Assembly: GCA_049650345.1 (NCBI GenBank)
Contig: JBARZY010000088.1
Coordinates: 1 to 64,000 of the forward strand
Direction of reading: 5' to 3'
Origin: Glaciecola sp049650345
GTDB lineage: Bacteria; Pseudomonadota; Gammaproteobacteria; Enterobacterales; Alteromonadaceae
DNA: 64,000 nucleotides
Shown: in pieces, positions 53,223 through 62,433 of the stretch
How positions within the stretch are numbered: the stretch's first letter is position 1
Layout: each line of letters starts with the position of its first letter
Made by a program: the position numbers and the translations under genes
Notes under the pieces: model-generated
The model's input: only the letters and a program-made list of their open reading frames with translations
Database searches by the model: none
Told to the model about the DNA's origin: nothing

Positions 53223-54128
53223 CTATTTGCGGTAGTCTTCTTCATAACCGAGTGACCGCAGCGCGCGTTCGTCATCGGCCCAGCCTGATTTCACTTTTAC
53301 CCATAGTTCCAAAAACACTTTGTTATCAAACAGTGCTTCCATGTCTTTACGTGCTTCAGCGCCCATGGTTTTTATATGTGAACCATTTTTTCCAATAATC
53401 ATGGGTTTCTGGCTTGCACGCTCTACCAATATAAGGCCATGAATATGATAAACACCGCTTGCGGTAAGTTTAAATTGCTCAATTTCAACAGTGACTGAAT
53501 AGGGTAACTCGTCGCCAGTAAAGCGCATGAGCTTCTCGCGGATAATTTCTGCCGCCATAAAACGACTAGAGCGATCAGTTACGTAGTCTTCTGGGAAATA
53601 AAACTCACTTTCTGGTAACTGCGAAAAGATAAGCTGACGCAGGTTTTCAACCTGCTTGCCTTGCTTAGCAGAAATCGGTAATAGGTGCTTAAAAGTGTGC
53701 TTTGCGTTTAATACGTTAAGCGTATCAAGCAACTCACCTTGGTCGGGTACTTTGTCAATTTTATTCACCACCAACCAGCACTCTTTGCCCGACTTAATCA
53801 CTTTATCTAACACTAAGTCGTCATCATCGGTCCAGCGTGTGCCTTCAATAACAAACAGTATTAAACTTACATCGGCAAAAGAGCTTGAAGCAGCTCGGTT
53901 CATTAGGCGATTAATCGCGCGCTTTTCGTCGGCATGTAAGCCTGGAGTGTCTACGTAAATCGCTTGTTTGTTGTCTTGGGTATCAATACCCATAATGCGA
54001 TGTCGCGTGGTTTGCGGCTTGCGCGATGTAATACTCACTTTCTGGCCAAGTATGCTATTTAAAATAGTTGACTTGCCCACATTTGGGCGACCTACTATGG
54101 CAATCATGCCACAAAATTGTTCATTCAT
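53223..54128 (-). CDS. era: GTPase Era
   Basis: 301 aa. Ras-like GTPase with a KH domain that binds the 3' end of 16S rRNA and licenses 30S maturation. G1 GRPNVGKS (13-20), G3 DTPG, G4 NKID, then the C-terminal KH (GLILVERASQKPMIIGKNGSHIK). Its ATG overlaps the rnc stop (ATGA): classic lepA-lepB-rnc-era operon. Confidence 0.97.
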   Translation of the reverse strand: MNEQFCGMIAIVGRPNVGKSTILNSILGQKVSITSRKPQTTRHRIMGIDTQDNKQAIYVDTPGLHADEKRAINRLMNRAASSSFADVSLILFVIEGTRWTDDDDLVLDKVIKSGKECWLVVNKIDKVPDQGELLDTLNVLNAKHTFKHLLPISAKQGKQVENLRQLIFSQLPESEFYFPEDYVTDRSSRFMAAEIIREKLMRFTGDELPYSVTVEIEQFKLTASGVYHIHGLILVERASQKPMIIGKNGSHIKTMGAEARKDMEALFDNKVFLELWVKVKSGWADDERALRSLGYEEDYRK

Positions 54129-54799
54129 TTATTTATGTTCTCAAGCACCAATTTAGCCGCTTCTTGCTCGGCAATACGACGACTGCGTCCACTGCCTGAC
54201 TGTTGTGCGTCAAGCGCGGCTACGGTGCATTCAACGGTAAAAGTTTGGGCGTGGTCTTTACCTGAAATTTCCACTACTTGATAGTCGGGCAAATCGATTT
54301 GGCGAGACTGTAAGTATTCTTGTAATTGGGTTTTATTGTCTTTTATCTGCACATTGGGATTTAAATTCTCAATGCGTTTAGCAAACAGCACATCAATAAT
54401 ATTGGTGGCGGCTTCTAAGCCAGCGTCCAAATACACTGCGCCAATGATAGCTTCCACCACATCGGCCAATATCGAATCGCGACGATGACCGCCACTTTTC
54501 ATCTCGCCAGGCCCCAGTTTAATGAGCTCGCCTAAATCGAGTTCACGAGCAACCTTCGCTAGGGTATCGCCTTTTACTAAGTTAGAGCGCATGCGAGTTA
54601 ATTTACCTTCAGGTAAATCGGGAAACTTTTCATACATGCGTTGGGCAATAACCAAACCCAGTACTGCGTCGCCGAGAAACTCTAAGCGCTCGTTATGGGT
54701 TTTGTTTGCGCTGCGATGCGTGAGTGCTTGCTTAAGTAAACCCACATCAGTAAATTCATAGCCAATGTGTTTTAGCAGTTTAATGTAAGGATTAATCAA
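54125..54799 (-). CDS. rnc: Ribonuclease III
   Basis: 224 aa. Double-stranded-RNA endonuclease for rRNA and mRNA processing. The signature ERLEFLGDAVLG (37-48) with catalytic Glu/Asp, and a C-terminal dsRNA-binding domain from about 155 (DNKTQLQEYLQSRQ ... RIAEQEAAK). Confidence 0.97.
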   Translation of the reverse strand: MINPYIKLLKHIGYEFTDVGLLKQALTHRSANKTHNERLEFLGDAVLGLVIAQRMYEKFPDLPEGKLTRMRSNLVKGDTLAKVARELDLGELIKLGPGEMKSGGHRRDSILADVVEAIIGAVYLDAGLEAATNIIDVLFAKRIENLNPNVQIKDNKTQLQEYLQSRQIDLPDYQVVEISGKDHAQTFTVECTVAALDAQQSGSGRSRRIAEQEAAKLVLENINK

Positions 54800-54815
54800 T
54801 CGTTACCTCATATGC

Positions 54816-55718
54816 TTATTCAATTGTGCCTATGCGTTCAAAACGCACGCCGGTGGGAATAAATGAGGGTAGAAAATCGTCGGGCTCGCGCTCAAACTCG
54901 AAACTCATCCACACAAATACGGCTTTTCCGACAATGTTTTCTTCAGGCACATAGCCCCAAGCTCGGCTGTCTAAAGAATTATCTCGATTATCGCCAAACA
55001 CCATGTAATGCCCTTCGGGGATAACGTATTTGCCGGGGCGGCGTCGGTCGGCATTGGGGTTACGTAAAATTTGGTGCTCAACGTCACCTAATTGCTCGCT
55101 AAACAAGTTGTATGCGGCACCATGCTCTGCGCTATTTGCCTTGCCTAAAGATTTAAGGCTAACTGGCTTTGCGGGCTCACATGCCACATCACCACCGCAT
55201 GGCGATTGAATAAAAATTTGTTTGTTTTGGTAAATAACGGTTTCGCCAGGCAGCCCTACTACGCGTTTAATGTAGTCGATGCGCGGGTCGTCTGGATATT
55301 TAAATACCACCACATCACCGCGTTTTACGTCGCCAGTATTCACTAATTCTTTGCGTGCAACAGGATCTTTCAAGCTATATGCAAATTTCTCTACTAGTAA
55401 GAAATCGCCCACTAATAAAGTGGGAAACATTGAACCGGACGGAATTTGAAAGGGTTCATAAATAAACGACCTAAACACCATCACACCAAAGAATATGGGG
55501 AACATTTGCTTGCAAAAATCAACCCACGCTGGCATTTCTGTCGCACTATTTAATGCAGCCTGCTCTGAGGTTTTAGAGCCTATTGGGGCTTCAGTACTGC
55601 TATCGTCAGCCATGACTAACGCATCTTTCTTCGGCGCAAACACCAATGCATACACCAACCATACAATGCCGGTTATTAGGCTAATGAGCACCAAAAAAAT
55701 TGAAAAATAATTCGCCAT
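54816..55718 (-). CDS. lepB: Signal peptidase I
   Basis: 300 aa inner-membrane protease that removes Sec signal peptides. Catalytic Ser96 (PSGSMFPT) and Lys151 (YIKRVVGLPG), with GDNRDNSLDSR and two N-terminal membrane segments (about 4-26 and 71-88). The ATG shares one base with the lepA stop (TAATG). Its clients include BamD and RseB type preproteins indirectly through the Sec path. Confidence 0.96.
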   Translation of the reverse strand: MANYFSIFLVLISLITGIVWLVYALVFAPKKDALVMADDSSTEAPIGSKTSEQAALNSATEMPAWVDFCKQMFPIFFGVMVFRSFIYEPFQIPSGSMFPTLLVGDFLLVEKFAYSLKDPVARKELVNTGDVKRGDVVVFKYPDDPRIDYIKRVVGLPGETVIYQNKQIFIQSPCGGDVACEPAKPVSLKSLGKANSAEHGAAYNLFSEQLGDVEHQILRNPNADRRRPGKYVIPEGHYMVFGDNRDNSLDSRAWGYVPEENIVGKAVFVWMSFEFEREPDDFLPSFIPTGVRFERIGTIE

Positions 55719-57514
55719 TAATTATCTACCTTTAGAATCGCTAAAAATGCATCTTGTGGTAACTCAACGTTCCCCACTTGCTTCATGCGCTTTTTACCTT
55801 CTTTCTGTTTTTGTAAAAGTTTTTTCTTACGACTCACATCACCGCCATAACATTTAGCAATTACGTTTTTACGCAACTGTTTAACCGTACTGCGCGCAAT
55901 AACATGATTACCAATGGCCGCTTGGATAGCAATATCAAACATTTGTCTTGGAATGAGCTCACGTAATTTTTCAACCAAATCACGACCGCGATACGGGGCA
56001 TTGTCTTTGTGCGTAATAATGGCCAAGGCATCTACACGCTCGCCGTTAATCAAAATATCTAAACGCACCATATTGGCTGCTTCAAATCGGGTAAAGTTAT
56101 AATCAAGGGAAGCAAAACCACGGCTGGTTGACTTTAAACGATCAAAGAAGTCGAGTACCACTTCTGCCATCGGCAAATCATAAGTAATTGCCACTTGTTT
56201 GCCGTGATAAACCATTGAAGTTTGCATGCCGCGTTTTTCAACGCATAAGGTAATTACATTGCCCAAATATTCCTGTGGCACCAATATGTTCGCCGTTACA
56301 ATAGGTTCGCGAATTTCTTCAATGTCGTTCACCGCCGGTAATTTAGATGGGCTATCGACTTTAAACACGTCGCCTTTGGTGTTTTTTACTTCATACACCA
56401 CGGTGGGTGCAGTGGTGATAAGATCTAAATCATATTCGCGTTCAAGGCGCTCTTGAATAATTTCCATGTGCAACATGCCCAAGAAACCAATTCTAAACCC
56501 AAAACCCAAGGCCGTTGAGCTTTCTGGCTCATAGAATAACGATGCGTCGTTTAAGCTCAATTTTGCTAGCGCGTCACGAAAGTCTTCGTAATCATCAGAG
56601 CTTACTGGGAATAAACCTGCATAAACTTGTGGCTTTATTTTTTTGAATCCTGGTAAAGCTTTTTCTACCGGATTACGTGCCAACGTAATGGTATCACCAA
56701 CAGGTGCTCCATGAATCTCTTTAATACCAGCAATAATAAAGCCCACTTCGCCGGTACGTAACACGGGCATTTCAGTTTGCTTAGGCGTAAACACGCCGAT
56801 TTTATCTGCTTGATGAATAGTACCAGTAGACATTATCTTAATTTTGTCTTTAGCATGTAATTCACCATTAACAATACGTACAAGCGATACAACACCCTGA
56901 TAGTTATCAAACCATGAATCAATGATAAGTGCTTCTAGCTGAGCATCTTTATTGCCAATCGGTGGTGGTATTTGTTTCACAATAACTTCAAGCACATCAA
57001 TAATGCCAATGCCGGTTTTCGCCGAACAGCGCACCGCGTCAATAGCATCAATACCCACAATGTCTTCAATTTCTTCGGCAACGCGGTCAGGCTCAGCCTG
57101 TGGCAAATCGATTTTATTTAGAATAGGCACCACTTCCATATCGAGGTCAATTGCGGTGTAACAGTTGGCTAGGGTTTGCGCTTCTACGCCCTGCCCGGCA
57201 TCTACTACTAGTAATGCGCCTTCACATGCAGCTAATGAGCGTGACACCTCGTAGGTAAAATCAACGTGTCCTGGCGTATCAATGAAGTTAAGCTGATACG
57301 TTTCGCCGTCTTTGGCTTTATATAACAAGGTCACGCTTTGCGCCTTGATAGTAATACCGCGCTCACGCTCAATATCCATAGAATCAAGCACTTGCTCGGC
57401 CATTTCACGATTGGTTAAGCCGCCACATTCTTGAATAAGACGATCTGATAAGGTCGACTTACCGTGATCGATGTGGGCAATAATACTAAAGTTGCGAATA
57501 TTCTCTAACTGCAT
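55718..57514 (-). CDS. lepA: Elongation factor 4 (LepA)
   Basis: 598 aa translational GTPase that acts on ribosome initiation/back-translocation. G1 AHIDHGKST (13-21), DTPGHVDF, NKIDLPQA, and the LepA-specific C-terminal domain ending LPQDAFLAILKVDN. First gene of lepA-lepB-rnc-era; a sigma-E-like promoter match lies 139 bp upstream and the rse terminator separates it from rseC. Confidence 0.97.
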   Translation of the reverse strand: MQLENIRNFSIIAHIDHGKSTLSDRLIQECGGLTNREMAEQVLDSMDIERERGITIKAQSVTLLYKAKDGETYQLNFIDTPGHVDFTYEVSRSLAACEGALLVVDAGQGVEAQTLANCYTAIDLDMEVVPILNKIDLPQAEPDRVAEEIEDIVGIDAIDAVRCSAKTGIGIIDVLEVIVKQIPPPIGNKDAQLEALIIDSWFDNYQGVVSLVRIVNGELHAKDKIKIMSTGTIHQADKIGVFTPKQTEMPVLRTGEVGFIIAGIKEIHGAPVGDTITLARNPVEKALPGFKKIKPQVYAGLFPVSSDDYEDFRDALAKLSLNDASLFYEPESSTALGFGFRIGFLGMLHMEIIQERLEREYDLDLITTAPTVVYEVKNTKGDVFKVDSPSKLPAVNDIEEIREPIVTANILVPQEYLGNVITLCVEKRGMQTSMVYHGKQVAITYDLPMAEVVLDFFDRLKSTSRGFASLDYNFTRFEAANMVRLDILINGERVDALAIITHKDNAPYRGRDLVEKLRELIPRQMFDIAIQAAIGNHVIARSTVKQLRKNVIAKCYGGDVSRKKKLLQKQKEGKKRMKQVGNVELPQDAFLAILKVDN

Positions 57515-57721
57515 ATAAAAAAACGTACCTAAAAAGTAGTCAACAGCCCAAAACCCAATTGCTTTGACTGCATATAATTTGATGTTGATAAACTACGCGG
57601 ATATTACCGTTTTGCGCAGCAAATTGCGACAAAACAAGTGTAATAACCCTAGTTTGACGCTAAATAAGTACAGAAAGTTTCAGCAAGGACTGTGCCGATA
57701 ATGTTACAAGGTGTGAATATG
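57515..57721. other. Intergenic region upstream of lepA
   Basis: Non-coding stretch between the rse terminator and lepA. It holds the sigma-E-like promoter match at 57653-57681 and otherwise no ORF, repeat or clear hairpin. Confidence 0.5.
57653..57681 (-). promoter_or_regulatory. Sigma-E-like promoter upstream of lepA
   Basis: Minus strand: GAAACTT (57681-57675), 17-nt spacer, TCAAA (57657-57653). RpoE consensus is GGAACTT, 15-17 nt, TCAAA/TCTGA. It would place lepA-lepB-rnc-era under envelope stress independently of rpoE-rseABC read-through. By eye only. Confidence 0.45.
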
Positions 57722-57746
57722 AAAAAAGAAGCACCACAGCGGCGCT
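57722..57746 (-). terminator. Rho-independent terminator after rseC
   Basis: Minus strand: AGCGCC (57746-57741), loop of 5, GGTGCT (57735-57730; one G-U pair), then TCTTTTTT. It lies 10 bp past the rseC stop and separates rpoE-rseABC from lepA. Confidence 0.7.
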
Positions 57747-57755
57747 AAAAATGCA

Positions 57756-58235
57756 CTACAGTTTGTGAACCGGGATCTCGTGTTTATGGGTTACCACAGC
57801 CTGTTGCGTAGCACCCAGAAACACTGGGACAAACTTGTGTTGATGCTGTGTTTTTTTACTGTATCGACTGGCCCACCAAAAGCCACCTAAGGCTGCCGCT
57901 GTGCCTAACAATAGCGACAGTAATTCATGCAGATTGGCAATATTTTGCAGCACAGCAGTGGTTAAAATTAACAATACTAGCGGCAAGATATACACCATGG
58001 CTGATGCCCGAAGTAATGCTTGCTCACTTATGCCAAGTTTAACCTGCTGACCTACCGCCAACGCGCAAGGGACTTTCAGCTTAATGTGCTCAGCCTTGGG
58101 TGAAAATGCTTTTGCAACTGTACTGGTTGGGCAAGCTTCAGAAGCTTTGCAACTAGAACAGGTGGTTTTCACTTGAGTTTCAACCCATACATAGTCGTTT
58201 TCTACCGCCACCACAATGCCCGTTTCTTCAATCAT
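57756..58235 (-). CDS. rseC: RseC membrane regulator
   Basis: 159 aa. N-terminal cytoplasmic region with the Cys cluster CSSCKASEAC (about 27-36) and two transmembrane helices (ASAMVYILPLVLLILTTAVLQ; LLSLLLGTAAALGGFWW). Last gene of rpoE-rseABC; in other species SoxR-reducing and thiamine/envelope roles have been linked to RseC. ATG overlaps the rseB stop (ATGA). Confidence 0.92.
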   Translation of the reverse strand: MIEETGIVVAVENDYVWVETQVKTTCSSCKASEACPTSTVAKAFSPKAEHIKLKVPCALAVGQQVKLGISEQALLRASAMVYILPLVLLILTTAVLQNIANLHELLSLLLGTAAALGGFWWASRYSKKTQHQHKFVPVFLGATQQAVVTHKHEIPVHKL

Positions 58236-59272
58236 GGGGCGTCGCTCACAAGTACAATAGAGTCAGCTATTTTATTAGCGGTGCTAGTGGGCACATCACC
58301 TACCACAGTGACTTGTATTCTACCGTTTGAAATAGATACCACCGACGTGGCGTCAGTCGTAATAGAAAGATCTTCTTGAATACTGTCGGTGGCATTCATG
58401 ACGTATACCGACACGTCTACTAAGCCATCACTTAACATCATGTACTCGGCTAATTGACCAGTGGTACTTAAGCGATGCAACTTTTGTTTTACTTTTGTCA
58501 TGCCTACCGGTAAATAACTCACCGTCCATAAAAACTCTTTTTCAAGTTCAGCGTTAGGGGTAGTTATCGGCGGAAGCTGACTCAGTTGTATGCTATTAAA
58601 ATGATCGTCAACATCACTATTAATATTAAACTGAGTCACTTGGATTTGCTTAAGAAGCTCATTTTCTAGACTGTACATATTAAGCTTTAACAACAAGCCC
58701 GTTTGTTCGTCTAGCCAAACATAGTATCCATAACGACTTTTGTCTTTACTAACTACCCGCAATTGCTGGGTCATTCTACCCAGCACCCTATCGCGCCCCA
58801 TTAACAGTACGTCATAACCGCTTTCTAAACGCTCAGGATAGCGAATAAACGCTTGTGGGATGGGGCCGTCAATATGTTCAGCGCTTAAGCTATAGGGCGT
58901 GTATCCGGGTTCAAAAATACTAAGTTTGTTATTAATGCGAATGTATTCAAAACCAGGCCCATTGAGCAAACTCAGTTGCTCAGCAAAACTGGTGTTGTTA
59001 GGCGCGGCATGACGCCATAAATAAGGACGCATATCGCGGCCTTGAGAAGTCACAACATAAGCGATTTCGTAAGATGTAGTGGCTACTGTAGTGGCCAAAC
59101 GGTTCATCCACGCCATAGGTGACGATGGATTAAATGCATCTTTGCTAGGTTCGGTTTGTTCGTTGCTTGGCGCAGTGCTGGCCTGAGCCAACAAATTATG
59201 ACTCGTTAGACATAAAACAACCGCTAATACAGCGCGTATTAACGGTTTGTTATTTTTTGTGAGTAGTGGCAT
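58232..59272 (-). CDS. rseB: RseB periplasmic sensor
   Basis: 346 aa. Signal peptide (residues ~1-31, ending LLAQA), then the lipoprotein-localisation-like fold domain and a small C-terminal domain. RseB binds RseA in the periplasm and shields it from DegS until mislocalised LPS accumulates. 10 bp from rseA. Confidence 0.94.
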   Translation of the reverse strand: MPLLTKNNKPLIRAVLAVVLCLTSHNLLAQASTAPSNEQTEPSKDAFNPSSPMAWMNRLATTVATTSYEIAYVVTSQGRDMRPYLWRHAAPNNTSFAEQLSLLNGPGFEYIRINNKLSIFEPGYTPYSLSAEHIDGPIPQAFIRYPERLESGYDVLLMGRDRVLGRMTQQLRVVSKDKSRYGYYVWLDEQTGLLLKLNMYSLENELLKQIQVTQFNINSDVDDHFNSIQLSQLPPITTPNAELEKEFLWTVSYLPVGMTKVKQKLHRLSTTGQLAEYMMLSDGLVDVSVYVMNATDSIQEDLSITTDATSVVSISNGRIQVTVVGDVPTSTANKIADSIVLVSDAP

Positions 59273-59282
59273 ATCACTCTAA

Positions 59283-59924
59283 TTAATTTGTTGGCGGTGT
59301 CTCTTTAGTGGCATCGTTTGCTTCGCTTTCAACTGCAGAAGATTCAAGCCCTTGGTTTTTAATGTTTTTCAATTTTAATTGACGCTCGTGATCTTGTATC
59401 AATGCGTTAATTTGACGACGTTGCTCAAGAAGCTGCGTCATTCGGTCTTGCTGTGCACTACTTGACCCTTGCAAACTATTTGAGCGCTGCAAGCTTACTG
59501 GTGCCATACCACCTTGCGGACCTAATACAGGCGGTGCAGTATTAAACGGCGTGCTTGCTTCAGGTTTGTTGTAGGTTTGAAAACCAAATATTACCAAAGC
59601 TGTAACACAAGCAACCATAGCCAATTGACCACTTTGCTTCATAATAGGCAAAACTGCAGATACTACTGGTAAATCGCGCCAACCGGGCTTAGGTGCCACT
59701 ATCGACAACTCGTCTTCTAAGGCCGCTGCAACTTTATCACTGATATCAAAGTTCATATCGGCTGACATATCATTACGCAACAAATCACGCGTTAAATGGT
59801 AGCTCTGCCATTTTGCTTTTAATACCGGATCGCCAATGATGTTTTTTGTTAGCGCAGATTGCTCATTGCCTTTTAGTTCTTCACCATCGACCATAGCCGA
59901 AACGTTTTCATACTCTTGTGTCAT
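59283..59924 (-). CDS. rseA: RseA anti-sigma-E factor
   Basis: 213 aa. Cytoplasmic N-domain (ENVSAMVDGEELKGNE...) that holds RpoE, one transmembrane helix (LAMVACVTALVIFGFQ, about 97-112) and a periplasmic tail rich in Gln/Ser that ends in a disordered stretch. Cleaved by DegS and RseP on outer-membrane stress. 64 bp after rpoE. Confidence 0.95.
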   Translation of the reverse strand: MTQEYENVSAMVDGEELKGNEQSALTKNIIGDPVLKAKWQSYHLTRDLLRNDMSADMNFDISDKVAAALEDELSIVAPKPGWRDLPVVSAVLPIMKQSGQLAMVACVTALVIFGFQTYNKPEASTPFNTAPPVLGPQGGMAPVSLQRSNSLQGSSSAQQDRMTQLLEQRRQINALIQDHERQLKLKNIKNQGLESSAVESEANDATKETPPTN

Positions 59925-59988
59925 ACACCCAAAATCCTGATCAATAGCTGATCGTTGCTTGTTATAGAGACTGACTATTCGCCGTCAG

Positions 59989-60567
59989 TTAGTGTTCTAT
60001 CAAAGGTACGATGACCTTGTCAATTGCCTCACGGGCTCTAAATATCCTAGATCTTACCGTACCCACAGGGCATTCCATGACCGCTGCTATTTCTTCGTAA
60101 CTCAAGCCTTCGATTTCACGCAAGGTTATAGCTGCGCGCAAATCTTCGGGTAAACTCTCAATTGTTGCAAACAATTTAGCCTGCAACTCGTCTGATAACA
60201 GCGTGCGCTCGGGCGAAGCGTTTTCGCGTAGTGCATCGCTACCATCATAAAAATCAGCCTCTTGGGCGTCTACGTCACTTGCCGGTGGTTTCCGACTTTG
60301 TGAAGTCAAATAATTTTTAGCACTATTTACCGCAATTCTATATAGCCACGTGTAAAAAGCACTTTCTCCTCTAAAATTTGGTAATGCCCTGTAAGCTTTT
60401 ATAAACGCTTCTTGCGTTACATCGGCCACATCGCCTGAATTTTTTACATAGCGAGATACAATGTTCATCACTTTGTTTTGATGGCGCACCACCAATAGGT
60501 TAAACGCATTTTTATTGCCGCTTTGTACCTGTTTTACTAGCTCTTGATCGGTCTTTTGCTCGCTCAT
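59989..60567 (-). CDS. rpoE: RNA polymerase sigma-E factor
   Basis: 192 aa ECF sigma factor for envelope stress. Region 2 QEAFIKAYRALPNFRGESAFYTWLYRIAVN and region 4 GLSYEEIAAVMECPVGTVRSRIFRAREAI are nearly identical to E. coli. The start MSEQKTDQ (60567) matches E. coli MSEQLTDQ; an in-frame ATG three codons earlier (60576) is only 2 nt from AAGGAG. First gene of rpoE-rseA-rseB-rseC, divergent from nadB as in E. coli. Carries its own sigma-E-type promoter. Confidence 0.96.
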   Translation of the reverse strand: MSEQKTDQELVKQVQSGNKNAFNLLVVRHQNKVMNIVSRYVKNSGDVADVTQEAFIKAYRALPNFRGESAFYTWLYRIAVNSAKNYLTSQSRKPPASDVDAQEADFYDGSDALRENASPERTLLSDELQAKLFATIESLPEDLRAAITLREIEGLSYEEIAAVMECPVGTVRSRIFRAREAIDKVIVPLIEH

Positions 60568-60621
60568 TACTGCCATATCTCCTTCCAGCTACTACCACCA
60601 TGGCTGCGGGCAAGTTGCTAT

Positions 60622-60650
60622 TATTGACTGGTGTTTTTTCATAAAGTTCG
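60622..60650 (-). promoter_or_regulatory. Sigma-E autoregulatory promoter of rpoE
   Basis: Minus strand: GAACTT (60649-60644), 16-nt spacer, TCAAT (60627-60623), about 56 bp before the rpoE ATG. It closely resembles the E. coli rpoE P2 promoter, including the TTTA-AAAAAC spacer composition. A partial second copy of the upstream half (AAACTTTATGAGAAAAAA) lies at 60694-60711. Confidence 0.6.
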
Positions 60651-60760
60651 AATTTAATTGTCTTTTTATCAGAAAAAAATCCCAAAGCTAGTATTTTTTC
60701 TCATAAAGTTTAAAATGCGAAATACACAGAACCTATTATGATTCAGGTTATTACCGCATT

Positions 60761-62422
60761 ATGACTGCGCAAAAACAGGCTGGCAACACCACAACACCTT
60801 CTACTGAAAATAATCACATTGAGCATACCTGCGATTTACTCGTTATTGGCAGCGGTGCCGCAGGTTTAAGTTTAGCATTGAATGTGGCCGACCACAGTAA
60901 TGTTATTGTGCTGAGCAAAAGTGACATGGACGAAGGCAGTACGCGATACGCACAAGGTGGTATCGCGGCCGTATTTGATGACAACGACTCTATTGAAAAC
61001 CATATTCAAGATACCTTAGCTGCAGGCGCTGGACTTTGCGACGAAAACGTTGTTCGCTATACAGCCGAAAACGCCAAACAAAGCATGCAATGGTTAATAA
61101 ACAAAGGGGTACCCTTTGACCAAGAAAAAGACGATGCCGGTAACCTAAAGTTTCATTTAACCCGTGAAGGCGGTCACTCGCATCGCCGCATACTGCACGC
61201 TGCCGACGCCACCGGCGAAGCCGTACAAACTACGTTATCGGGCAGCGTCAAACACCACCCTAACATTCACTTGTTTGAGCGCTACAACGCCATCGATTTA
61301 ATTAAAATCAATAAACAAGATAATCACTGCGTGGGCGCTTATGTATGGAATCGTAAAAAAGAGCGTGTAGAAGTAATAAAAGCGCGTTTTATTGCCCTTG
61401 CGACCGGCGGCGGTAGCAAAGTGTATCAATATACCTCCAATCCAGATGTTTCCAGTGGCGATGGTATTGCAATGGCATGGCGCGCCGGATGTGAAGTGGC
61501 CAACATGGAGTTTAATCAGTTTCATCCAACGTGTTTGTACCACCCTGAAGCGGGTAACTTTTTAATTAGCGAAGCGCTAAGAGGCGAAGGCGCGGTGTTA
61601 TGTCACAAAGACGGCACCCGCTTCATGCATAAATTTGACGAACGGGGCGATTTAGCGCCGCGAGATATTGTCGCTCGCGCTATCGACTTTGAAATGAAGC
61701 GTTTAGGCGAGGACTGTATGTACCTTGATATCAGCCACAAACCAGCCGACTTCATCGTAAAGCATTTCCCGAACATATATCGCAAGTGCCGTTCGTTAGG
61801 CATTGATATTACGCAGCAGCCTATACCTGTAGTACCGGCGGCACATTACAGCTGTGGAGGTGTAAAAACCGACCTCGACGCACGTACTAATTTAGATAAT
61901 GTGTATGCCATTGGCGAGGTCGCCTTTACAGGGCTGCATGGTGCTAACCGCATGGCCAGTAACTCCTTACTAGAATGCGTAGTATTTGCCCATGCCTGCG
62001 CCAAACATATTGGTAGCGCTAAAGAGCGTGAGCATACTTACCAAAGCATTAAACCATGGGATGAAAGCCGAGTTATCGATTCTGACGAAGCGGTTATTAT
62101 TCAGCACAACTGGCACGAACTGCGCTTATTTATGTGGGATTATGTAGGCATTGTGCGTACCAACAAACGATTAGAGCGCGCAATGCGTCGTATCAATCTA
62201 CTGAAACAAGAAATTGACGAATACTACTCTTACTTTAAAGTAAGCAACAATATGCTAGAACTGCGTAACCTAGTATGCGTAGCGCAATTAATTGTAAGTT
62301 GTGCCATGCAGCGCAAAGAAAGCCGTGGATTGCACTATAATGTTGATTACCCTAATCAGCTAGACAACCCAGGTCCTACGGTAATTCAAAAAGACCTTAA
62401 TAAATCCACGTCATCACATTAG
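60761..62422 (+). CDS. nadB: L-aspartate oxidase
   Basis: 553 aa FAD enzyme that oxidises L-aspartate to iminoaspartate, first step of NAD synthesis. FAD motif GSGAAGLSLAL (about 31-41), SMDEGSTRYAQGGIAAV-type segment, and EGGHSHRRILHAADATG with catalytic residues; GEVAFTGLHGANRMASNSLLE near the C-terminus. nadB divergent from rpoE is conserved in gammaproteobacteria. Confidence 0.97.
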   Translation: MTAQKQAGNTTTPSTENNHIEHTCDLLVIGSGAAGLSLALNVADHSNVIVLSKSDMDEGSTRYAQGGIAAVFDDNDSIENHIQDTLAAGAGLCDENVVRYTAENAKQSMQWLINKGVPFDQEKDDAGNLKFHLTREGGHSHRRILHAADATGEAVQTTLSGSVKHHPNIHLFERYNAIDLIKINKQDNHCVGAYVWNRKKERVEVIKARFIALATGGGSKVYQYTSNPDVSSGDGIAMAWRAGCEVANMEFNQFHPTCLYHPEAGNFLISEALRGEGAVLCHKDGTRFMHKFDERGDLAPRDIVARAIDFEMKRLGEDCMYLDISHKPADFIVKHFPNIYRKCRSLGIDITQQPIPVVPAAHYSCGGVKTDLDARTNLDNVYAIGEVAFTGLHGANRMASNSLLECVVFAHACAKHIGSAKEREHTYQSIKPWDESRVIDSDEAVIIQHNWHELRLFMWDYVGIVRTNKRLERAMRRINLLKQEIDEYYSYFKVSNNMLELRNLVCVAQLIVSCAMQRKESRGLHYNVDYPNQLDNPGPTVIQKDLNKSTSSH

Positions 62423-62433
62423 TAGATGGGATG

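Noticed and set aside
57720..57749. 9-codon plus-strand ORF MKKEAPQRR with AAGG upstream
   Set aside because: It coincides with the inverted repeat of the rseC terminator; the base pattern is explained by the hairpin.
60685..60711. Distal AAACTTTATGAG copy as a second sigma-E promoter of rpoE
   Set aside because: No TCAAA/TCTGA-like -10 at 15-17 nt; kept only as a repeated half-site.
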